A program made the translations under genes and the position numbers. Of a stretch of 64,000 bases of DNA, positions 24,160 to 34,932 are shown piece after piece (the stretch's first letter is position 1; each line of letters begins with the position of its first letter). The stretch is taken from NCBI RefSeq assembly GCF_000002425.4, contig NC_037264.1:14043262-14107261 (forward strand), in the 5' to 3' direction. Origin of the DNA: Physcomitrium patens (Eukaryota > Streptophyta > Bryopsida > Funariales > Funariaceae). The notes below the pieces were generated by a model. It did no database searches and was not told the DNA's origin. It was given only the letters and a program-made list of their open reading frames with translations.

Positions 24160-25520
24160 ATGCATAAAACTGCTTTTGCATGGTCGTATGTGGATTTGAA
24201 AGGAATTCCAGCTGAAGTTTGTGAGCATCGAATTATATTAGAAGAGAACGCTATACCAGTATGCCAAAGACAACATCAACTTAATCCAAAATACTCACTT
24301 ATGGTAAAAGAAGAACTGGATAAACTCTTGGAGGTTGGATTTATCTATGCGATTCCTTTCAGTGAATAGGTTTCACCAATTATTATGGTACCGAAAAAGA
24401 ATGTAAAAGTTTGCATCTGTCAAGATTTCCAAAAATTAAATACGGCTAACAAAAAGGATTATTTTCCTTTACCATTCACGGATAGTATATTGGATGGTGT
24501 CATTGGACATGAATGTTATTCATTTCTTGATGGATTCTCTAGTTATAATCAAGTTAAGATTGCAAAAGAAGACTAGTTAAAAACTACTTTTATTACAGAT
24601 TGGGGGACCTTTGCCTATAAGGTTATGCCGTTTGGGCTTTGTAATGCACCAACTACATTTTAAAGGGTAATGATATAAGCATTCCAAAATTATCTACAAA
24701 TTTCAATGGAAATATTTCTAGATAATTTCTGTACATTTAGTACAAGAGCCAAGCATTTAGAATGTCTAGGTCAATGTTTGAATCAATGTACCAAATATGG
24801 AATTTCTTTAAATTCGAAAAAATACCAATTTGATGTGTCTTCTAGTAAACTGTTGAATCATATAATTTTGATGGCAAGCATTTCTACAGATCCGAATAAA
24901 ATAAAGATTATAGTAGAATTAAAGTAACTAGACACTATTATGGGTGTTCGAACATTTGTCAACCATGTCGGTTATTATCGATGATTTATCTATCTATTCA
25001 CAGTTATATGCCTTCTCTTGACAAATCTCTTGAAGAAACCACCAACTGATGGGACCAGACTATTTTGGACAAAGGAATGTACGATTACATTCAAAACATT
25101 GAAACAAAAATTGGTTTCAGTACGAATATTTGTGGTACCTTGTTGGACAAAACCATTCTAAGTTTATGTGGATGCATCTAATGTCGTGATTGGTTCTGTG
25201 CTAAGGCAAAAAGATGACAAGGGATTTGATCACCCTATTTATTATGCAAGTCGTCAATTGGTAGCAGCTGAAAGAAATTATACAACAACTGAAAGAAAAT
25301 CATTGGGAATGATTTATTCCGTACAAAAGTTTTGTTATTAACTTTTTGGTTATAAATTTGTTTTTCATGTCAACCATGATGCTTTAAAATATATAATTAA
25401 TAAGCCTCAATTGAGTGGTCATATTGCACAATGGATTTTACTCTTGCAAAAATTTGACTTTACTATTTAAGTAAGATCAAAAAAATCACATTCTAATGTA
25501 GACCATTTATCTTGGTTATC
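24160..25520 (+). pseudogene. Element B reverse transcriptase / RNase H (broken)
   Basis: RT begins near KEELDKLLEVGFIYAIPFSE and continues with SPIIMVPKKN, CQDFQKLNTANKKDYFPLPF and CYSFLDGFSSYNQVKIAKED (24385-24576). WGTFAYKVMPFGLCNAPTTF follows. RNase H shows VYVDASNVVIGSVLRQKD and HPIYYASRQL near 25160-25260. At least eight in-frame stops interrupt conserved positions. Confidence 0.88.
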
Positions 25521-25527
25521 CAATATA

Positions 25528-26870
25528 TTGGATAATGAACCCATTCATGATGCAATATCCAATGCGGAACTATTTGCGATAGATGTAATTACTCCAAAGT
25601 ATAGTGAAATAATTCAATACTTGATATTTCAAACCTTTCCACCTAATTTTAATGAAAAGCTTAAACGATGCTTAATATTAAAATGTGCACCTTATACGAT
25701 GATTGGTGAAACTTTATATAAACAAGGCAAGGATGGAGTTTTGCGACACTGTTTTTATCAGACTGAAGTGAATACTATATTGGAAGGTTGCCACTTGGAC
25801 AGTTGTGGTGGACATTTTGTAGGAAACAGCATGGCTCGTAAAGCTTTACAGGATGGTTATTGGTGGCCAACAATGTTTGCAGATGCCTACCAATTCATCC
25901 GTTATTGTGACCCATGTCAAAGAACGGGTCAACCTATTGGAACTTCAACAATGCCATTGGTACTAATTCTGGCTCAAGTGCCTTTTAAAAAATGGGGAAT
26001 TGATTTTGTAGGACCAATTGCACTAGCCTCGAGAAATGGACAAAAATGATATATACTGGTAGCAATGGATTACGTAACAAAATGGGCTGAAGCCGTAGCT
26101 ACAAAAACCAATAGTGTAAGTACAGTAACAACTTTTTTATATGAACATATTATTACACAGTTTGGTTGTCCATGAGAATTGGTTAATGATCGAGGAACTC
26201 ATTTTATAAATAGTACAATCGAAGCACTTACCACTAAATACAAGATAAAACATCGAAAGACTACACCGTATCACCCTAGAGTCAATGGATAAACGGAAAA
26301 GACTAATGGAATTTTATGTAAAATCTTAACAAAAACAGTTTCAGGAGTGGGAACACATTGAGACACTAAGTTGTTTGTAGCTTTATGGGTATACCGTACT
26401 GCATATAAAGTTACTACCAATGCTATCCCTTTTCAATTGGTTTATAGCCAGGAAGCAATATTACCTATTGAATTGGAAGTCCAAAGTTTACGAATTGCTA
26501 TAGATATTAGATTGAGATATCAGGATTCATTATGGCACCGTTTAGAAGAATTGGAAAAATTGGATGAAATTAGAGCCAATGCATTAATGATTATGGAAAC
26601 TACCCAAAAATGAAGGAAGACTTATTTTGATAGTAAGCTTAGACCAAAGGCTTTTATGCCAAATGATTTGGTACTTCTTTATGATAGTCGATTTAAAAAA
26701 ATTTCAAGAAAATTTCAAGTTTGATGGCATGGGCCATATCGAGTTACTGACGGATTTCTAAATGGTTCAGTACAATTGGAAGATTTTATGGGTACTAAAT
26801 TTACGACATGGATCAATGGCAATCAGCTTAAACTTTACTATATATAAACTCGGGACGGGTTTTCTGTTAC
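25528..26870 (+). pseudogene. Element B integrase (broken)
   Basis: An intact 173-codon segment (25528-26049) holds the zinc-binding H-H-C-C domain (CHLDSCGGHF ... RYCDPCQRTG) and KKWGIDFVGPIA. The core continues past a TGA (26047-26049) with YILVAMDYVTKWAEAV, NDRGTHF and TPYHPRVNG, then WVYRTAYKVTTNAIPFQLVY and MPNDLVLL. Stops at 26047, 26173, 26290 and 26359 fall at conserved positions. No chromodomain follows. Confidence 0.9.
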
Positions 26871-27212
26871 AAAAGGGGGAGTCGATCCAATTGATTGGAC
26901 TTTAGTAAGAAGTAGGAGGGGGACTCTTGACAAGCATCATGTTTTCTTTTGTGGTTAAAGAGAAAATGGCGAACATGGTGTCTGAGAAAGCAAGGTTGGA
27001 AATTGATTGAAAAGAACGACAAGAGCGACTATAGATAGAGGTTGCTATGTTGTAGAATAAACTAGCCGCATTAGAGAATGAGGCCAATAATTGAGTGTAG
27101 ACCAATACGCCAGTTTCAGCGACAACACCTTTGGAGATATATGCTGCTACGTCTTTATAAGTTGAGGTTAAATAATGTTTGTGAGGACACTACACAATTA
27201 GGAGTGGAGCTA
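26868..27212 (+). other. Element B 3' non-coding region before the LTR
   Basis: After the integrase, a purine run (aaaaggggga, about 26871-26880) resembles a polypurine tract but lies about 330 bp before the LTR start. No clean polypurine tract abuts the LTR at 27213. Confidence 0.5.
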
Positions 27213-27993
27213 TGTAGAATAGGTAAATAAACTTTGTAGTAAGTTACTGGTTGGTTATTGACAACCTTCAGAATTAGACTTATGGTTAGGCAGTTTAGTT
27301 GGTAACAGTAGGTTGTTAGTGGAATAAACGGTTAAGAATTCAAAGGGTCATAACCTTTGGAATCTGCTAGCCGACAGATCAACTTTTGGTAAGATAAATA
27401 TGTTGAGGAAAGAAAGTTCGAAGCCAAACTAAGAGAGTCGTAAGCCGAGAGTAGACTATGAGAGTCGTAAGCCGAGAGCCAGATTGTGAGAGTTGTAAGT
27501 CGAGAGCCAGACTATGAGAGTCATAAGCCGAGAGCAGACTGTGAGAGTCGTAAGCCGAGAGCAGACTGTGAGAGTCGTAAGTCGAGAGCAGACTATAAGA
27601 GTCGTAAGCCGAGAGCAAGACTATGAGATTCATAAGCCGAGAGTAGATTATGAGAGTTGTAAGCCAAGAGCCAGACTGTGAGAGTCGTAACTTGGGATAA
27701 GCTTGGTGCTACCTCTTTATTTTCTTTGCTTTTATTATTTGCTTATGAAGAATTGTGATTGAGAGAAGTATTGTTGAATTGATAGTCATAAAATAGATTA
27801 TATGTTAAATTAAGATGGAAGTAGTAAGCTTTGGTGTTTTGTAGTTTGATAATTAATTTCAGATAGCCAGAGTATAGTCAATTGTGACACTAACAGACCC
27901 AATTCATATAACTAGTCTTTCCCCGTATTTGAATCCACATCTATTAGTTCAATTGCTTTGGTATATTGAAGCTTGAATACAACGAGAACAACA
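27213..27993 (+). repeat. Element B 3' LTR (781 bp)
   Basis: Aligns end to end with 19975-20731. It is 24 bp longer, largely because its internal tandem array has about one more unit. Confidence 0.93.
27424..27695 (+). repeat. 27-28-bp tandem array inside 3' LTR of B
   Basis: About ten units of the same GAGAGTCGTAAGCCGAGAGC...-type repeat as the 5' LTR, with more of the 27-bp variant. Confidence 0.9.
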
Positions 27994-27994
27994 T

Positions 27995-28600
27995 GCTTTC
28001 AATAATAAAATATTCTCAATCGATCATATGCTAATTTCTTTGCATTGATGGGCCAAAATTGACTCTTAACCTTAGTTTCAAAGTCCTCTCAATTATAAAT
28101 CTACTTAGAGCTCCATAGCTTTGAGCTTAATCTCCACCAAATGCATGCCTCACCTCTCAAATAAGTAGCTACATATATAATTCTTTTAATGGTGTTTGCT
28201 TCAGATAGTTAGAATTATCATCAAATGTTGAGGAATCATTGGCATACATCTTCTTACGTTGAAGTTTCAAAGTAGGTATAGGGCTTATTCAATTTCAACC
28301 TAGTAGATGTGAACTTCTTTGCTATAGAGGCTTCTATTTTCCCTTGTAGAGTAGTTATTTGGCTTAAGAGGTGTTATATTTGAGTCTCCATCTAAGATTG
28401 CTCCGCCATATCTTCCATATTACAATTTTCTTGTTAGAATTTGCTATTATAATGCCTTTTTTTTTTTTTTTTCCAGCTGATTTTTTACAAATAGCTCGTG
28501 GTAGCTTTAAAATAGTATCCATCATAACCACAACAATTGACCTTTAACTGGACAGTGGCTTTCAATACACTACCAAAGAACAAACTAATACTTGCTCTGT
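27995..28600 (-). pseudogene. Element A gag, right of insertion
   Basis: Continues element A on the other side of element B. A decayed minus-strand gag reads VKSQFWPINAKKLAYDRLR approaching the junction. There is a poly(T) run at 28457-28472. The right end meets the primer-site remnant and the 5' LTR at 28601. Confidence 0.65.
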
Positions 28601-28849
28601 TACTAATAAAACAAGATTGGACTCTTTCTAAGATCTAAAACTCTTCTAATCTATAGCAATATAAATCCCATTACAATGTTAGATATAATAGACCAAAATA
28701 AAACTAAATAGAATAGAACATAAAAGGTAAAATAGAGTGAAAGAGAATAGAATAGAACAAAAAAAAAAAAAAAATGCAAAGCAAATTTTATTGAGAAAAA
28801 TGAACCAAAGCCATATCTAACCAAATATCCAAATAGTCTTGGCTAGTCC

Positions 28850-28857
28850 TATTTATA
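28850..28857 (-). promoter_or_regulatory. TATA box of element A 5' LTR
   Basis: The minus strand reads TATAAATA, about 305 bp into the LTR and downstream of the heat-shock elements. The corresponding site in the 3' LTR copy is altered. Confidence 0.6.
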
Positions 28858-28968
28858 CTTTGTCCAACTATCTTAGAACTTTTTAAAATATTCCTAACGA
28901 TGGATCCCATCAATATAATTGCTTCTTTTAGAAGGTTTTAGAGATGGGTTCTACTTAGATAACCACCC

Positions 28969-28981
28969 TTCTAGAAGATTC
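28969..28981 (-). promoter_or_regulatory. Heat-shock element, three perfect modules
   Basis: TTCTAGAAGATTC: alternating TTC/GAA triplets with exact 2-base spacing, about 112 bp upstream of the LTR TATA box. Confidence 0.6.
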
Positions 28982-29019
28982 TAAAGATGGGATCCATCTA
29001 AATAACGGCCATAAGTCCT

Positions 29020-29032
29020 TTCTAGAATGTTC
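29020..29032 (-). promoter_or_regulatory. Heat-shock element, three perfect modules
   Basis: TTCTAGAATGTTC: alternating triplets with exact 2-base spacing, 38 bp further upstream than the previous array. Confidence 0.6.
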
Positions 29033-29070
29033 TACGATAGATCCCACATGCACCACCAACCTAATTTCAA

Positions 29071-29093
29071 TTCTAGAAATTTCTAGAAACTTC
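29071..29093 (-). promoter_or_regulatory. Heat-shock element, five perfect modules
   Basis: Five alternating TTC/GAA triplets, each separated by exactly two bases, span 23 bp near the minus-strand start of the LTR. Heat-shock factors bind such arrays as trimers. Two HSE modules recur in weaker form in the 3' LTR copy. Confidence 0.65.
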
Positions 29094-29162
29094 TCAAAAA
29101 CAACTCCAGCTATTCATTTCTATGCGTCAATAATACGAATATTTTATCCGTACCTTATTACA

Positions 29163-31698
29163 GCTATTCTTAGCAATTTTCAGCAACAATATGTAGATTT
29201 TGGTCTTTGATTGATCAAAAGTTGAGTTATTGCTTTGCTTTTTGCTTCACTTTTGATAAAAACAATGAGATATGCAACCAATCAAAGATGGTTTTTATTC
29301 CCTTTGGTTTATCTCATTGGTTTATCTTCTTTGATCTATTTTGTATAAGAGATATATGTCATGAGCATTTATTATATCAAATTTCTTTTTTATTAAATAA
29401 TTTTAAAGCCTTTTTTATTTGTCCATTTTTCAAATATTAGTATTATTGAAATCTACTACTTGGATTGGTTTTATATTAGTTACACAAAATTATTATAAAT
29501 ATATATAAAGGTTGGTCATTTATAACTTCATTATGTATAAATTAAGTTTTTTATACCAATAATATGTAGTAACATTGGCAAAAAAATTATAAAGAAATTA
29601 AAAAAAGATTCTAAAATTTATAAAAATTAGTAATATTTGTGGTTTTTAAATCTTAAATAAATTAATACTTAAAGAACAAACAAAGAATTTTTAATATAAG
29701 ACCGTCTTTAAATGATGTTATATAAGAATATAATTTCTTGGTTTCTATTTTGATTATACAATTTTTTTTTGAAATATTACCTTCTTTTAAAATTTTACAC
29801 TTAGTTTTGTAGTTTTGCCTTCTTTTAGACAATATTGTGCAATATATTTTAGTTCTTTATAATTTAAGTATAATCCTTCTTATCAATACCAAATTTTTTC
29901 TTATGTGGTGAAAGCTTTGAATTGTGCATTTTTAATATGCATATTTTCTATGTTTGATTATATACCTTGATTATTAAAATTATTTGGTATAGATATATAT
30001 ATAAATATTGAAGTGGCATCATACAACTTTTTGATTAGAACTTGAATAATCTAAATATTTTATTAACCAAACAAATTAATTTCTAAACATAATATTTAAG
30101 AATCAAACAAATTGAGCAATAATTTCTTTACATCATAAGGTAATCTATGAAGAAATGATTTATTTGTTTATTTATTTATTTTAATATCCTACTTCATCTT
30201 TATAGGTTTCTATAATTTAATTAAAATCTACTTTATTAAATTAAAAATCAACATACCTTTTAAACTCTTATTATTCAAACTTTAATTTAAAATAATTTAA
30301 TTTAAATACATCTAATATATCATATATCTAATACATGTAAAGAATCTATTATATATTTTAATTTTAATCTCTTTTATATTAAATTGTATGTATACAAACC
30401 CTGTTCAACATAAAATCAAATAAATTCATGGTTCATTATTTGACTTCTTAAATACAAATAAACAGTTGTAAGTATTAGAGAATAATGTCTTTTTTTGATT
30501 TTAGATTAAACATGATTTATATATATGACTTAAAATAAAAATAAATCATCCTCTAAATTTACAATCCATCCTTATTCTATATACATTTTAAAATGGGATT
30601 TGAATACAACAAGCCTAAAAGATGTATTAAGCAATAATTTAATCTTGATTTTGGTTGTGTAACTACAACCTGTAAAGAGGCAAAGGAAAAGAATGACAAG
30701 GAAGAGATAGTTTGATTTAACTAAAATAATACCAAATTCTAGTAATTAAAGTTTTATTGATTGATTGATTGATTTATTTATTTAGGAAGTTAATTTATTC
30801 TAGAGACGATCTGATTATCTTTCTTTTAAAGATTAATTGAAAACCATGTATTGAAGTTCAAAACTAAGTATGTTATTGTAGATTATATTGCAGACATTAA
30901 TAAAGAATTTGGTTTTTAATAGATAATTGAAGACAATTTTTGTTATTGAACAATTTGACATTTGGTTACTTCATGGTAATAGAAACTCCTTTTACTCACT
31001 TATTAGAAGTAAAGTTACTGTATTTATAGTGTTCCAAAAACATAGATTGAATAAAAATATAATTTTTCTAATACAACTAATTATTTCTGTTTTTATTCTT
31101 TCTTTCCAACAATACTTTTGTAATTCTATTGAATCAATTATTTTATGTACTATAATAAAATAAAAATATATTATTAGTAATTCCATCAACTTAAGATTTC
31201 CTACAAAATTACTTTTCAATAAAAAAAATAAAAAATAAAACTTTAAAACTTTAAAATAATCAATCAAAAAGCCAAAAAGCCAAAAAAAAAAAAAAAAAAC
31301 TCAACTCCCATTATCACATGAAAGAATCTATCATAGCTTTAAAATCAGAAAACAAATCCACAATAATTCATAAATAAAAGACACACAAATTATTAATTAA
31401 TTAAAACCTTCCAATTTTTGTTAATTCAGTTTTTTCTTATATAAAATCTATAAATAAATAAATAAATAACAGAAAAAATGAAACCATAAAACCTTAAAAC
31501 AACAGGAATGTGGAAGAATTTGAAAAATGGAAAACATGAAGCAATCAAGATTTTTTTTACAAAAAATGTTAGAATCACAAATGTTACACAATGGTAGTCA
31601 GTTGTGTAGAAATGAGAAGAGGAATGATACACAAAGAGAGAGAAAGCCCCCCCAGCCCCCGTTGGTGGAAAAGGAGGAGAAGCTTCTTCTTCTTCTTT
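29163..31698. other. AT-rich intergenic DNA
   Basis: No coding region supported. Homopolymer runs occur at 29763-29770 and 31283-31300. Confidence 0.75.
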
Positions 31699-31721
31699 CT
31701 AGTTCACTGGGTGCCACGCCC

Positions 31722-31754
31722 TGTTGTTGTTATTGTTGTTGTTGATGTTGTTGT
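31722..31754 (-). repeat. (GTT)n microsatellite encoding an Asn run
   Basis: A GTT/GTTATT repeat on the plus strand lies inside the last UGT exon. On the minus strand it encodes a run of Asn codons just before the stop. Confidence 0.9.
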
Positions 31755-32119
31755 CTCGATGCTGCTGCACATGGCTCTCTGCTGCTGAGATGAACTTGAT
31801 GAGCTCGTGTATGGACGCGGCGCTGCTTTCCTCACTTCGCTTCAATGCTTGCACGTTGGCTTTCAATGTGCGGCCTTCGTCTTGTTGCATCACCAGCCTC
31901 ACCTTTCTCTCCACTTCGCTGCTGCTTGTGGGTCTCCCCTTCTCGTCCACTTTCAGCTCCACCGCCACCTGGGCTACGTCCACCAGGAACCTGTCCAACC
32001 CATTCTCATCCCCTTCATGCACCCTTCATTTCTGTCTGTCTGTCTGTCTGCTTTGCCTTGCTTTATCTCTACCTCTAGCTTAAGATTCAGTGATTGCTGT
32101 GCACAAGTGAGAGAGTAAG

Positions 32120-32124
32120 AGAAT

Positions 32125-32156
<32 letters not shown>
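32120..32156. repeat. (GA)n microsatellite in UGT intron 3
   Basis: GA run within the 181-bp third intron; on the coding strand it is a CT-rich tract. Confidence 0.9.
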
Positions 32157-34706
32157 TGTATAGAGACGCACCTGCAGTTCATTTTTTGCTCGGCGCGGCC
32201 GGGTAAGGCTATAATCGGCAACCCTGCAGATATGCTTTCGAGGATTGAATTCCAGCCACAATGAGATAGAAAAGCGCCTGTGGAGGGGTGATTCAGAATG
32301 CGCAGCTGAGGAGCCCACGTCGTCACCACCATTCCTCTGTCCTTGGTTCGTTCCAAAAATCCTGCAGTCATTTTAATAGATGTTGTAAGCAGGATTCGTA
32401 GAGGTCTCAGAGTTCTTGTGGCGATAGACTTCAGAGAGGGGATCGGAGCAGTTGTGGCACACCTGGTGGCAGACATTGTGTGATGGTCGGCTGGTCTTGT
32501 CTACGGGAAATTAGATCGCCTGCTATCCATAGGAAAGGTTGTCCACTTGCCTCCAGGCCTAGAGCAAAGTCCTCTATGCAATTCTCGTAACCTGTGAGCC
32601 CGATTGTGCCGAGTGCTACGTAAATCACTGATCGGCAAGGTTACCTATCCAAGAACTGAACAATGCTCTCATCAAGCTCTTCGAGGATGCCATCCTCATC
32701 AACTGTGGCACCCACTTGGCTGGAGAAAACGAGGGGCGACAGTTAGGGACCGACTGGAATCACTTTTGGTGCCTGGAATCCAGGGCTCAATTCTAAATCA
32801 GACTTGACTTCATGCAACGCACTCAGGAAAAAAATTGGAAGCCAAAATATGGAGCTGGTTGGAAGTGGAGATGATTGGTCACCTGGCCGGTTTCATCGAG
32901 GGCGGCCAAGACATCTGCCTCAAGCTCGCGGAATGTGTTATCTAACACGATGGGCGCCTCGGCTGCTCTCCTCGACATGTAGAGAAAGTTTCCGTAACTG
33001 TCGATTTTGAGGAGCTTGGGAATCAAAGCGTTCGGGTCCAGGTCAGTCGGCAGTTCGGATGCCCGCAACCGCACTTTGAGGCCAGGAATTTGAACGAACA
33101 CATCCTGGCTGGTCGTTGTCAGGGGCAGAATGCTATCCGCGAGCAGCTTCGGCACCTGAAGCATGAGTGATAAATTGGCCGCTGATTGCGTGTGCAGGAC
33201 ATATCGTGGTATGTTGAATTTAGCGGCCACATCATGTGTAAACCCCAACATCATGTCCGAAATGATGCAGCAGGGGGCGAGGGATGCGCCACTCGACATC
33301 AGAGATGACAGACAATCACAGAAAACTGAGACGAGCGCCGGCCTAGACTCTTCACGAATAACGTCTGCTGCACCGAGTCCAGCTCTAGTACTAAACCCAT
33401 CCTTCACTGTGACGATGTCTATGTTCTTGTGCAGAATCACACCCGCATGGGGCTTGAAACTGGGCGAGGTCTGCAGCTGGGATCTGAGCCCTTCGAGGCA
33501 CAGAAACGTGACCTTGACTCCGACCTGCGCGAGGCGAGATGCCAAGTACAAGAAAGGCATGCAATGACCAATGGCAGAAAACGGCACCAGCACCACATGA
33601 ACATTCCCACTGTTCGAACCCATACCCACTGTCTGAGATCGACAGTCGCACCAAACCTGCTCCAAAACCAAACTGATGACCTAAACACGAACCAAATTGT
33701 CAGTGCACAGTAACACACTTCCAACACAAGAAACTCATGTCCAGTGGCTCTCTCTCTTTCAATACCAAGCACCGGCTTTTGGTTATTTCTACCGAGGTAG
33801 AGCTCACAACCATCAACTTTTGAGGTTCAGAAATGGAAAACAAGTGGCACATGTGGAGCATAAGCAGTATTGTCAATAAAGGACTGACTTTCTGAATTGC
33901 TTACGTGAGGACCACTAAAGGCAAGCGTGTCACCCTCCGGAAAAAGGCATCGTCCCCTTTCAAGTGGAATGGACGTCGTGGTCGTGGCGCCTGCATTTCA
34001 CTGCAGGGAAAGTGTACCCACAATTTCAATGTAGGGAAACAGTAGGTAATTAATGAATAATTTATTATTTTTATAATTCCAGATCAGCATTCATGCATGA
34101 TTTGGACTTGACACATTGTTCTTCTTGCCCTGATTTCCAGTTGGACAAGTGCTATCCAGTTCAATGGTGCATGTCTATTAATTTCATTTAGCACACATTT
34201 GAATAATATTATAGTTTTTCTTGGTTATAAGTTTTCTTATATTTATTTTAGAACTTATAAGTTTTGTTGGGATTTGAAAGATTATGCCAGTAATTGGGTT
34301 TTATTTTGATTTATTTGAATTTTTCTTGGATCATAATATTATCTTTAAAATTTCATTTATTTTGATTTATTTATATAAATAGTATTGATGGAATTTTATT
34401 TAAGAAATTTCTATAATAGATCTTTAGCTGGGAAAATTTTTCATGTCTATTTTGTGCAAAGTAAACCACCCATAGTATTACCAAAGTTTACAATAATGCA
34501 TTGAAAAAATAGCAATGAGTTCCCCATTGAATTATGTGAAAAATTAATTAATTAATACATGTGGCATTTGACAAATTTTGTTGTATTCATGTTTATTACA
34601 TACATGTAGAGGATTAAAAACAAAATGGTTTGGTTTCTAATTAATGTTGTTTATTTATTCATTTATTTATTCATGAAAGTATTTGAAATTTTAATTAAAA
34701 GAGTGT

Positions 34707-34763
34707 TAAATAGACCCAAGTTTTTACTAAATTGATAAACCCATCCAAACCATCATGAAAATG

Positions 34764-34796
<33 letters not shown>

Positions 34797-34932
34797 TAGA
34801 TTCATTTTTCCACTATTGGATCTAGAACCAATGAAAACCAACCATATTCATCATGATTACCTTATTCTTCACAAAGCTGGGTCTATTTAATAAAAGCATG
34901 GGTCTATTTAATAAAAGCATGGGTCTATTTTA
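34707..34932. mobile_element. MITE-like element with inverted termini
   Basis: The left end TAAATAGACCC (34707-34717) is inverted at the right end as GGGTCTATTTTA (34921-34932). The right terminus is present in tandem: two full 21-bp units beginning GGGTCTATTTAATAAAAGCA at 34879 and 34900, plus a partial third. Both ends show TA, compatible with a Tc1/mariner-type TA target. The interior has a 28-bp poly(A). A degraded relative lies at 10021-10120. It has no coding capacity. Confidence 0.5.
34764..34791. repeat. Poly(A) tract
   Basis: Run of about 28 adenines inside the MITE-like element. Confidence 0.95.

Larger units (their letters stand above)
19975..27993 (+). mobile_element. Element B: complete but decayed Ty3/gypsy element
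   Basis: Bounded by LTRs 19975-20731 and 27213-27993, both starting TGTAGAATAGG and ending AACAACA. The flanks are ggctt on the left and tgctt on the right, a probable 5-bp target duplication with one mismatch. A primer site complementary to a tRNA-Asp 3' end follows the 5' LTR. The internal region carries gag, protease, RT, RNase H and integrase in Ty3/gypsy order, with no chromodomain recognised. The tRNA-Asp primer and the protease motif DGGSSVNLM recall the Athila/Tat group. It is inserted in the gag of element A, so it is the younger of the two. Many in-frame stops show it is inactive. Confidence 0.92.
15830..29162 (-). mobile_element. Element A: Ty3/gypsy chromovirus, minus strand, split by element B
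   Basis: Direct repeats of about 520-560 bp at 15830-16348 and 28601-29162 bracket minus-strand gag, RT, RNase H, integrase and chromodomain remnants in the order expected for a Ty3/gypsy chromovirus. A second, complete LTR element (19975-27993) sits inside its gag. The 5' LTR is the right-hand copy; just inside it the minus strand reads agtaacagagc, a decayed initiator-Met-tRNA primer site. The LTRs differ at many positions and the ORFs are full of stops, so this is an old copy. A related plus-strand copy lies at 55838-57640. Confidence 0.88.
28601..29162 (-). repeat. Element A 5' LTR
   Basis: Pairs with 15830-16348. On the minus strand it starts TGTAATAAGGTACGG at 29162. It contains three perfect heat-shock-element arrays and a TATA box, listed separately, followed by a T-rich tract (an A-run at 28760-28776 on the plus strand). 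Confidence 0.87.
31699..33623 (-). pseudogene. Family-1 UDP-glycosyltransferase, probable pseudogene
   Basis: Four exons with GT-AG introns: 32883-33623, 32463-32772, 32172-32361 and 31699-31990 (introns of 110, 101 and 181 bp). Together they encode 510 codons plus stop. It begins MGSNSGNVHVVLVPFSAIGH; H20 fits the catalytic His and D123 (in SDMMLGFTHD) its partner. The PSPG box is a complete 44 residues (366-409), from [10 protein letters not shown] through HCGWNS to RAEQ, and the final Gln is usual for UDP-glucose users. Exon 2 has two in-frame TAA codons: 32743-32745 (codon 257, after VIPVGP) and 32641-32643 (codon 291, between QFLDR and PCRSVIYVALGT). Splice signals and frame are otherwise intact, suggesting recent loss. 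The alternative, removal of the stops as a cryptic intron, would need a poor donor. An in-frame ATG 16 codons upstream (33671) was not preferred. Acceptor substrate is unknown. Confidence 0.85.

Noticed and set aside
31724..32118. Plus-strand Leu- and Cys-rich ORFs of 103-119 codons
   Set aside because: Antisense to the last UGT exon and its intron microsatellite.
33163..33713. Plus-strand ORFs of 94-134 codons
   Set aside because: Antisense shadows of UGT exon 1, which has clear family motifs on the minus strand.
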